Shown: positions 14,272 to 19,964 of the stretch, in pieces
Numbering within the stretch: position 1 is the stretch's first letter
Layout: every line of letters begins with the position of its first letter
Assembly (NCBI GenBank): GCA_037441765.1
Contig: JBBIRM010000039.1
Coordinates: 1-19,964, forward strand
Source of the DNA: JBBIRM01 sp037441765
Lineage (GTDB): Bacteria; Desulfobacterota; BSN033; UBA1163
Direction of reading: 5' to 3'
Length of the DNA stretch: 19,964 nucleotides
Position numbers and translations under genes: made by a program
Notes under the pieces: generated by a model
Seen by the model: the letters and a program-made list of their open reading frames with translations, nothing else
Told to the model about the DNA's origin: nothing
Database searches by the model: none

Positions 14272-16410
14272 ATGATGGAGTCGCACAATACATCAGGAGA
14301 GAGGGTCGTTCGGAGTCACTGTAGAATCTGTCATGGAGGTTGTGGAGTTTTAGTCCATGTGAAGGATGGCAGGGTTGTAAGAATCGAAGGTGATCCTCAA
14401 TCCCCGATCAGCCGAGGAACCCTCTGTCCGAAAGGGATGGCTTCCATCCAGCTGGCCTATCACCCTGATCGTCTCCTTTATCCATTAAAGAGAAAAGGAA
14501 GAAAGGGAGAAGGAAGATGGGAACGTGTCTCTTGGGATGAAGCCTATGAGATTCTCACATCTAAGATGAACGAATTTAAAAACAGATATGGTGCAGAATC
14601 GATCGTTCTTGGCTATGGGACAGGTCGTGATAACGAAGCCTTTATCTATAGGTTTGCCAATCTTTTGGGAACGCCCAATGTCCTTACAGCAGGTCATATG
14701 TGCTATGGGCCAAGGGTTTCAACTTCTATTATCACCTGCGGGAACCTTCCGGTCTGCGATTACGAAGGAAATCCAAAATGCATTATGGTTTGGGGGAATA
14801 ATGCTATCGTCTCGAATCCTGATGAATATAAAGGAGTTTATCTTTCCGATGCATTAGCAAATGGGGCAAGGCTTATCGTTGTAGATCCGCGTTTTACAAA
14901 ACTTGCAGACCGATCAGACCTGTGGCTTCAACTTCGACCTGGGACGGATGTGGCCCTTGCACTGGGAATGCTTTATGTTATCATCGAAGAGAACCTTTAT
15001 GATAAGGAGTTTGTTGAGAATTGGGTTTATGGTTGGAAAGAGTTTGTTGATCGTGTAAAAGAATACCCACCCAAGCGGGTCTCAGAGATCACCTGGGTTC
15101 CTGAAGAGAAGATCCGGGAATCGGCCCGTCTCTTTGCAACGACCAAACCTGCCTGTATTCAATGGGGAGTGGCCATTGAACAATCGATAAACTGTGTGGA
15201 TAATAATAGGATTCTTATTGCCATGGCCGCTATTACAGGAAATCTGGATATCCCCGGAGGTATGGTCTTCTATGTTCCACCTCCAACAATGAATGCAAGC
15301 CAATTTGGGGCACATAAACTCCTTCCTACTCAACAGAGAAAGAAACGGCTTGGGGGAGAGGTCTTCAAACTCGCTGATGCCTTTGCCATAATCAATCCAA
15401 AATTTGTATGGGATGCTATTCTTTTTGAGAAGCCATATCCTGTCAAAATGGTCTTTTTGATCTCTTCAAATCCTGTAATCACAAGAGCCAATGCCTCCAT
15501 GGTCTATGAGGCATTGAAAAAGGTTGAGTTCCTCGCTGTGTCAGACTTCTTCTTGACGCCGACAGCGGAGTTGGCTGACTTAGTTCTTCCTTCTGCCACC
15601 TGGCTTGAGATGGATTATGTGGCCGAATTCTGGAAGAGGCATGGATATGTCCTGGCACGTCAGAAGGTGATACAGGTTGGAGAATGTAAGTCAGACCATG
15701 AGATGCTTCTTGAATTGGGAAACCGGATGGGGCAGAGTGAACACTGGTGGCCAACCCTTCACGATGCCTTAAATGCCATTCTTGCCCCTTCTGGTCTAAA
15801 GTTTGAAGAGTTTGCAAAGATCGGCTTTCTCAAGGGAAAGATGGAATATCGAAAATATTTAAAGAAAGGTTTTTCAACCCCCACAGGAAAGGTAGAACTC
15901 TATTCTACGAGGTTGAAAGAATGGGGATACGATCCTTTGCCTCAATTTCGGGAGCCACCCGAATCTCCTGTAAGTCGACCTGATCTTCTGAATGATTATC
16001 CATATATTCTTATTACTGGGATGAGGCCAACTGCCTTCTTCCACTCCGAGCATCGTCAGATTCCATGGTTGCGTGAATTACTGCCTGAGCCCTATGTTGA
16101 GATTCATCCTGAGACCGCAGAAAAAGAGGGGATAAAAGAGGGAGATTGGGTGGTGATTGAGTCCCCTCGGGGGAGATGTTATCAGAAGGCCAGGTTGACC
16201 TTGGGGATTGACCCGAGAGTGATCGGAGCACAGCATGCCTGGTGGTTTCCTGAAAAAGATTCTCCGGAGCATGGGTGGAGGGAGTCGAATATCAATCTGT
16301 TGACAGATAATGATCCAAGTACCTGCGATCCTGCGATGGGCGCAACCAATCTGAGGGTGCTATTGTGTCGAATCGCTAAATCCCAAACTTTTTCCTTAGA
16401 TGAAAAATGA
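14272..16410 (+). CDS. Molybdopterin (bis-MGD) oxidoreductase catalytic subunit
   Basis: The 712-aa enzyme belongs to the DMSO-reductase superfamily and uses Mo or W with two pterins. An N-terminal 4Fe-4S motif C-x2-C-x3-C-x27-C (Cys17, 20, 24, 52) is followed by CPKG with the electron-relay lysine at 54. Cys144 in HMCYGPR is the likely metal ligand, as in thiosulfate/polysulfide-reductase-like enzymes and acetylene hydratase. The C-terminal pterin-binding domain is complete (from about PYILITGMRPTAFFHSE). No Tat signal is present, so the enzyme should be cytoplasmic. Overall it recalls acetylene hydratase, but the residue after the second cluster cysteine is His, not Asp, which argues for redox chemistry. 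Either of two adjacent ATGs (14272, 14275) may start it. The stop overlaps the iron-sulfur subunit start by four bases. Confidence 0.92.
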   Translation: MMESHNTSGERVVRSHCRICHGGCGVLVHVKDGRVVRIEGDPQSPISRGTLCPKGMASIQLAYHPDRLLYPLKRKGRKGEGRWERVSWDEAYEILTSKMNEFKNRYGAESIVLGYGTGRDNEAFIYRFANLLGTPNVLTAGHMCYGPRVSTSIITCGNLPVCDYEGNPKCIMVWGNNAIVSNPDEYKGVYLSDALANGARLIVVDPRFTKLADRSDLWLQLRPGTDVALALGMLYVIIEENLYDKEFVENWVYGWKEFVDRVKEYPPKRVSEITWVPEEKIRESARLFATTKPACIQWGVAIEQSINCVDNNRILIAMAAITGNLDIPGGMVFYVPPPTMNASQFGAHKLLPTQQRKKRLGGEVFKLADAFAIINPKFVWDAILFEKPYPVKMVFLISSNPVITRANASMVYEALKKVEFLAVSDFFLTPTAELADLVLPSATWLEMDYVAEFWKRHGYVLARQKVIQVGECKSDHEMLLELGNRMGQSEHWWPTLHDALNAILAPSGLKFEEFAKIGFLKGKMEYRKYLKKGFSTPTGKVELYSTRLKEWGYDPLPQFREPPESPVSRPDLLNDYPYILITGMRPTAFFHSEHRQIPWLRELLPEPYVEIHPETAEKEGIKEGDWVVIESPRGRCYQKARLTLGIDPRVIGAQHAWWFPEKDSPEHGWRESNINLLTDNDPSTCDPAMGATNLRVLLCRIAKSQTFSLDEK

Positions 16411-16916
16411 GGTTAGGGATGACAATAAAATATGCGATGTTTATTGATGAAGATCTTTGCTGGGGGTGTGATGCCTGTGAAGTTGCCTGCAAACAGGAGA
16501 ACAATCCTCCGGAAGGATCAAGGTGGATTCGGGTAAGAACTAAAGGGGTTCAGAGGGTCAATGGGAGGTTAAAACTGACATACCACCCTGCACGATGTCT
16601 TCAATGCTCCAGACCTCCCTGCAAGGAGGCATGTCCGGTCAATGCTGTCACTCAAAGAGATGATGGGATTGTTCTCATTAACTCAGAGGCCTGCATTGGA
16701 TGTAAAGCCTGTATCAAAGCCTGCCCCTTTGGCGTGATGCAGTTTAATATGGGAAAAGGTGTGGCAGAAAAATGCCATCTCTGTTATCACCGAATCGATC
16801 GGGGAGAGAGGCCTGCCTGTGTGGATGTCTGCATCGGCAGATGTATCTATTTTGGTAAACTTCCCGAGCTACTCAATCGTATTGGAGAAAAACGCTGGTT
16901 TTTTAGGAAAGAATAG
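16407..16916 (+). CDS. Four-cluster 4Fe-4S ferredoxin-type electron-transfer subunit
   Basis: This 169-aa DmsB/PhsB/HycB-like protein passes electrons to or from the molybdopterin subunit. Sixteen cysteines form four cluster motifs: CWGCDACEVAC, CLQCSRPPCKEAC, CIGCKACIKAC and CHLC with a later CVDVC. The start at 16407 makes a four-base ATGA overlap with the catalytic subunit. An internal ATG at 16419, preceded by GAGG, would give the more typical MTIKYAMFIDEDLC start. Neither subunit has a signal peptide, and no membrane-anchor (PsrC/DmsC) gene follows. The complex is therefore probably soluble and linked to ferredoxin, NAD(P)H or a thiol couple rather than directly to quinones. Confidence 0.92.
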   Translation: MRLGMTIKYAMFIDEDLCWGCDACEVACKQENNPPEGSRWIRVRTKGVQRVNGRLKLTYHPARCLQCSRPPCKEACPVNAVTQRDDGIVLINSEACIGCKACIKACPFGVMQFNMGKGVAEKCHLCYHRIDRGERPACVDVCIGRCIYFGKLPELLNRIGEKRWFFRKE

Positions 16917-17567
16917 GTGAAAAGGTCTCCTGTTTATAAATTGGTCGTTTTTGATTTAGATGGGACACTGACTCAGGAGCGCTCCATCTGGGAGTATATT
17001 CATAAACGATTAGGGAAGTGGTATGGATTTGCAGAGGAGTATCAGAAAGAATTTTTGGCTGGTAAGATCTCCTATCAAGAGTTCTGTGAGCGCGACGCAG
17101 AAGTTTGGAAGGGGATGAAGGTGGATGAGATGATGAAAATCATTCAGACCCTTCCCTTTCATGCTGGGGCTGAGGAGTTGATCGGATATCTTAAACAGAA
17201 GGGTCTTAAGATTTCGTTGGTCTCCTCTGGTATTTCTCTTCTCTCAGATTGGGTCCATCAGAAATATGGATTTGATTACTCTGTTTCAAATAATCTTCTT
17301 CTTGAAAATGGGGTTTTGACAGGGAAGGTGAGGATCCAGGTTTATTATGATAGGAAGGCAGAATGGGTGGAGAAGATATTGAGGCAGTTTGATATCGAAC
17401 CAAAAGAAACGATCGCCATTGGGGACAGCCGAGGTGATCTGGATATGTTTCAGATGGTGGGTTTTTCGGTCGCTTTTAATTCATCCTGTGTTGAGCTCGA
17501 TCAGGTTGCCAGCATGTGCATCCAGAGCCAGAATTTAGCAGATATTATCCCTAAACTTCCTATTTAA
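16917..17567 (+). CDS. HAD-superfamily phosphatase, SerB-like (HAD-IB)
   Basis: The 216-aa hydrolase shows the HAD motifs in order: DLDGTLT with nucleophile Asp13 and acid/base Asp15, motif II SLVSSG, a lysine in the DRKAEW region and motif IV GDSRGDLDM. An alpha-helical cap lies between motifs I and II, as in phosphoserine phosphatase. GTG 16917 directly abuts the stop of the iron-sulfur subunit, so it is co-transcribed with the redox pair. Phosphoserine is the commonest substrate of this class, but the coupling to a molybdoenzyme gives no support for serine synthesis. A related small phosphate ester is equally possible. Confidence 0.88.
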   Translation: MKRSPVYKLVVFDLDGTLTQERSIWEYIHKRLGKWYGFAEEYQKEFLAGKISYQEFCERDAEVWKGMKVDEMMKIIQTLPFHAGAEELIGYLKQKGLKISLVSSGISLLSDWVHQKYGFDYSVSNNLLLENGVLTGKVRIQVYYDRKAEWVEKILRQFDIEPKETIAIGDSRGDLDMFQMVGFSVAFNSSCVELDQVASMCIQSQNLADIIPKLPI

Positions 17568-17623
17568 TAAATAGGGACACGCCTGCGAGCAAGCCTAAAG
17601 CAGAGAGACTGGTCACAAGAAAA

Positions 17624-18157
17624 ATGGACTGGGAATTAACATTTATAAGTTGGGCGAACCAATGGTGGAGTTCACCCCTCCTCGATTATACGATCCCTTG
17701 GCTTACCTATCTTGGAAGCCATTTTGCAGTTATTCTTTTTATTATCCTTAGCTGGATTTTCACAAAAAAGAGAAGAATTCTCCACAGTCTTGTTCTCCTT
17801 TATGCCATTCAGACCGCTGTGATATATGCACTCAAATTTCTCATACATCGGGAGAGACCTTTCCATTTCCTGGAGGAAATAGCCGTGAAACTTTCCAAAG
17901 GACCAGGTGAAATACTTGATCCCAGTTTTCCAAGCGCCCATTCTGCTTTTTCAATCATGATAGCCTCTGTTTTAAGTGGTTGGTTTCCCAGATACAGGAT
18001 TATCTTTTACATTTTTGCTGGATTCATATGTTGGACAAGAATTTACCTGGGCCTTCATTATCCAACAGATGTGGTTGCTGGTGCATTTCTAAGTTATGGA
18101 ATAGTAAAGGTTTTCTTTTCCTATCCCCTTAACAAGATAAATGTTGACAAAAGTTAA
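17624..18157 (+). CDS. PAP2-family membrane phosphatase
   Basis: This 177-aa integral membrane phosphatase of the phosphatidic-acid/undecaprenyl-pyrophosphate class acts on lipid phosphates at the outer face of the inner membrane. The three motifs are exact: K-x6-RP (Lys71, Arg78, Pro79), PSAH (103-106, in place of PSGH) and R-x5-H-x3-D (Arg139, His145, Asp149). About five to six TM helices alternate with these. ATG 17624 has only a weak ribosome site. The gene follows the HAD phosphatase by 56 bases. BacA-type undecaprenyl recycling or lipid remodelling are the usual roles; the sequence does not choose between them. Confidence 0.9.
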   Translation: MDWELTFISWANQWWSSPLLDYTIPWLTYLGSHFAVILFIILSWIFTKKRRILHSLVLLYAIQTAVIYALKFLIHRERPFHFLEEIAVKLSKGPGEILDPSFPSAHSAFSIMIASVLSGWFPRYRIIFYIFAGFICWTRIYLGLHYPTDVVAGAFLSYGIVKVFFSYPLNKINVDKS

Positions 18158-18174
18158 AAATTTTGCAATATTTA
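18144..18174 (+). promoter_or_regulatory. Candidate promoter for the ABC binding-protein gene
   Basis: A perfect -35 box TTGACA (18144-18149) overlaps the end of the PAP2 gene. The -10 is less clear: AATATT at 17-base spacing (18167-18172) or TATTTA at 19 (18169-18174). It lies about 40 bases before the ATG of the binding-protein gene, which has a strong AAGGAGG, suggesting independent high expression as is usual for periplasmic binding proteins. Confidence 0.4.
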
Positions 18175-18214
18175 ACCACACTTATTTTAAAAATTTTTAA
18201 AGGAGGGCGAGATT

Positions 18215-19498
18215 ATGAAGAAGAGAACGTTATTGGGTCTTTTAGTTTTTGCATTCGTTGGCTTCATCCTTTCCCCTTATTCAGCCCATTCCCAACTGAA
18301 ACCAGGGGAGCCGATTGTTTTGGGTGTTCCTACGGCATTGGGTTCTATCGAAGGAAGGGATGGGTGGATGGCCATTACCATGGCAAGGGATGAGATCAAT
18401 GCGAAGGGAGGGGTATTAGTAGGCAAAACAAGACATAAGATTGAGGTCTACTCCATTGATACCAGGGAGCATGAGCCTGGGATTCCTGTTCATGATGCCC
18501 TGACTGCAGCAGAAAAACTTATACTTGAGAAAAAGCCCCATGCGATCGTATTGGGTAATTTCCGTTCAGAGGTTTTACTTTCATCAATGGACCTTATTTC
18601 TAAGTATAAACTTCCCTACATCTGTTCGATTGCTATGACCCCCTTGATGCAAAAAAAGGTTTTAGAGGAGTATGAAAAATATAAATATATTTTCCGAAAC
18701 TGTCTGAACGCTCCCTATCTCGCAATGTATCTTGGGGGGGTGATGGGATTTATAAAGAAAGAGTTTGGATTTAATAAAGCCTATATTATTACACAAGATG
18801 TTTTGTGGGCAAAGGCAACAGGTGGAGGTCTTGAAAAATGGTTCAAAGAAAATGGCTGGGAGGTCGTGGCCTTTGATACTTATGCTACTGGATCGACCGA
18901 TTTTTCACCATCTTTAATCAAGGTGAGGGCTCAAGGGGCAAAGGTGGTTGTGCCCATATTTGACATGCCACAGAGTGGAATTTTGCTAAAACAAGCACGG
19001 GCCATGCAGATTCCTGCCTTAATGGCAGGTTTTATCAGCCCGATTGCTTGCGAAAATGCCTGGAAGGTTTTTGAAGGAGAGGTGGAGGGGTTCATCAATA
19101 TGATTTATGAGGTGGGCCCCATTCCAGTGAAAGCAGTTCCCAAATCTGTGGAATTCAATAGGAATTATGGCAAGAGATATGGAGAGAAGGCCCGGACAGA
19201 ACTCTCTGGTCATGGCCCCGGGCCAAGTTATGATGCAGTCTATATCATGGCCAATGCTATTGAACGTGCTAAGACCGTTGAGCCTGATGCAGTAGTTAAG
19301 GCACTTGAACAGACCGATATGGAAGGGGTCGTTGGAAGGATAAGGTTTGGTAAAGATCATCAGGTGGTCTATGGATTTGACCCTAAAGAGACCGCAGTAG
19401 GTTGTGGCTTCCAGTGGGTAAAACCCGGAAAAAGGGTTGTGGTCTTCCCAGAGGGTTTTGCAGAAGGAAAGATTCAACTTCCACCTTATATGAAGTGA
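18215..19498 (+). CDS. Periplasmic ABC-transporter substrate-binding protein, Leu/Ile/Val (LivK) type
   Basis: The 427-aa protein has a clear signal peptide (MKKRTLLGLLVFAFVGFILS, probable cleavage after AHS near residue 26). The mature type-I periplasmic-binding fold starts with PIVLGVPTALGS and AITMARDEINAKGGV, the hallmark of the LivK/HAAT family. A mature length near 400 aa is longer than E. coli LivK (about 345), as in the many Desulfobacterota paralogues that bind aromatic acids, amides or short organic acids. A strong AAGGAGG precedes ATG 18215. No LivHMGF permease or ATPase genes follow within the window, so the binding protein may be an orphan or the rest may lie past the end. The ligand is unknown. 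Confidence 0.9.
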   Translation: MKKRTLLGLLVFAFVGFILSPYSAHSQLKPGEPIVLGVPTALGSIEGRDGWMAITMARDEINAKGGVLVGKTRHKIEVYSIDTREHEPGIPVHDALTAAEKLILEKKPHAIVLGNFRSEVLLSSMDLISKYKLPYICSIAMTPLMQKKVLEEYEKYKYIFRNCLNAPYLAMYLGGVMGFIKKEFGFNKAYIITQDVLWAKATGGGLEKWFKENGWEVVAFDTYATGSTDFSPSLIKVRAQGAKVVVPIFDMPQSGILLKQARAMQIPALMAGFISPIACENAWKVFEGEVEGFINMIYEVGPIPVKAVPKSVEFNRNYGKRYGEKARTELSGHGPGPSYDAVYIMANAIERAKTVEPDAVVKALEQTDMEGVVGRIRFGKDHQVVYGFDPKETAVGCGFQWVKPGKRVVVFPEGFAEGKIQLPPYMK

Positions 19499-19964
19499 CC
19501 AAGAAAGTTGAAGTCTTTGACGATAGAAAGCAGGGATCTGCCGCTCGTAAGTTTTAGATTCCTGGTTGTATTTATGTATAATACAGGTATCAATGGTAAC
19601 CCGGAATTTGAAAGAAGGGCTTTTTATTTAATAGTGTCCCTTTTTTTATACTTGATTAAGCGTTGGCGATTCAATTGTATGCAACATCGCTGGGGAGGCA
19701 GGTTTAAGTTTACTATAAATGTTTATTATCTTCCATATAAGGGAGGTGATTCTTTATGAAATCATGACTTAATTTATGAACTATGGCTATAAAAAATCGT
19801 AGAGTTATATAATGCCGATATCAATATAATCGAAAAATTAAGTTAGATTTGTAAGTTTTATGTCGAACAATATGCTGGTCTAAAAATCAATTAACCATTA
19901 TAATTATAGAACTCTAGTTTTGCACCTTTTTGGCGGCTATGAATTGGTCAAGCAGCCAATTTTA
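19499..19964. other. 466-base AT-rich region without a convincing gene
   Basis: No frame here looks protein-like. Two things stand out. A perfect TATAAT (19577-19582) has only a weak -35 candidate. A near-perfect ribosome site GGAGGTGAT (19742-19750), five bases before ATG 19756, is followed by a stop after three codons. The window ends in a weak inverted repeat AATTGG (19942-19947)/CCAATT (19956-19961) followed by T residues, which may be the start of a terminator cut by the window edge. Confidence 0.5.

Noticed and set aside
14104..14286. 60-residue minus-strand frame between the 170-aa gene and the molybdoenzyme
   Set aside because: It mostly consists of the copy-2 inverted-repeat element read in reverse.
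14588..14857. 89-residue + strand frame inside the molybdoenzyme gene
   Set aside because: It overlaps a confidently assigned coding frame and has no motif of its own.
14272..16410. Calling the molybdoenzyme an acetylene hydratase
   Set aside because: The catalytic Asp after the second cluster cysteine is His, and the four-cluster electron-transfer subunit implies a redox enzyme.
18163..18393. 76-residue + strand frame at the start of the binding-protein gene
   Set aside because: It overlaps the real gene in another frame; the strong ribosome site fits ATG 18215.
19508..19759. 83-residue frame after the binding protein
   Set aside because: TTG start, no ribosome site, no recognisable domain and low-complexity AT-rich composition.

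Overview
The window reads as one strand of a chromosome from an anaerobic bacterium. All 17 convincing protein genes lie on the + strand, codon use is moderately AT-rich, and several genes start with GTG. The gene mix suggests a strict anaerobe of the Desulfobacterota (former Deltaproteobacteria) or a nearby lineage: a bis-MGD molybdo/tungsto-enzyme with an iron-sulfur partner, a radical SAM/SPASM protein, an MtaA/UroD-like corrinoid-type methyltransferase, a NosL-like lipoprotein and a branched-chain-amino-acid-type binding protein. This assignment is inferred from gene content. There is no rRNA or other phylogenetic marker.

Layout: (1) 97-3389 is a tightly coupled four-gene unit: a FtsX/MacB-type ABC permease, its ATPase, an 8-TM membrane protein with several cysteines, and a NosL-like lipoprotein. 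It is probably an envelope transport/metal or thiol-handling system. (2) 3466-5617 holds an MtaA/UroD-family protein and an arginase-fold protein. (3) 5854-8024 holds a periplasmic HtrA-type protease and a radical SAM/SPASM protein. (4) 8370-12691 holds an ArgG-like synthetase, an ArgH-like lyase and a FAD-linked 2-hydroxyacid dehydrogenase. (5) 12807-13949 holds an XRE-type DNA-binding protein and an unrecognised 170-aa protein. (6) 14272-17567 is a coupled trio: molybdopterin oxidoreductase, four-cluster ferredoxin-like subunit and HAD phosphatase. (7) 17624-19498 holds a PAP2 phosphatase and an ABC-transporter periplasmic binding protein. The last 466 bases carry no convincing gene.

The intergenic DNA is unusually rich in inverted repeats. 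The clearest is a two-copy element of about 220 bp (8064-8287 and 13980-14199). Its long imperfect terminal inverted repeats contain a compensatory base change between the copies. A separate hairpin of about 83 bp (13343-13425) resembles the REP elements associated with RAYT transposases. Three weaker inverted repeats precede or separate other genes. I saw no tRNA, rRNA, CRISPR array, integrase or transposase.

For function, the strongest candidates for something undescribed are the four-gene ABC/Cys-membrane/NosL-like unit and the ArgG-ArgH pair. Both members of that pair keep their family catalytic signatures but depart from the canonical sequence around the substrate, so they may act on something other than citrulline and argininosuccinate.
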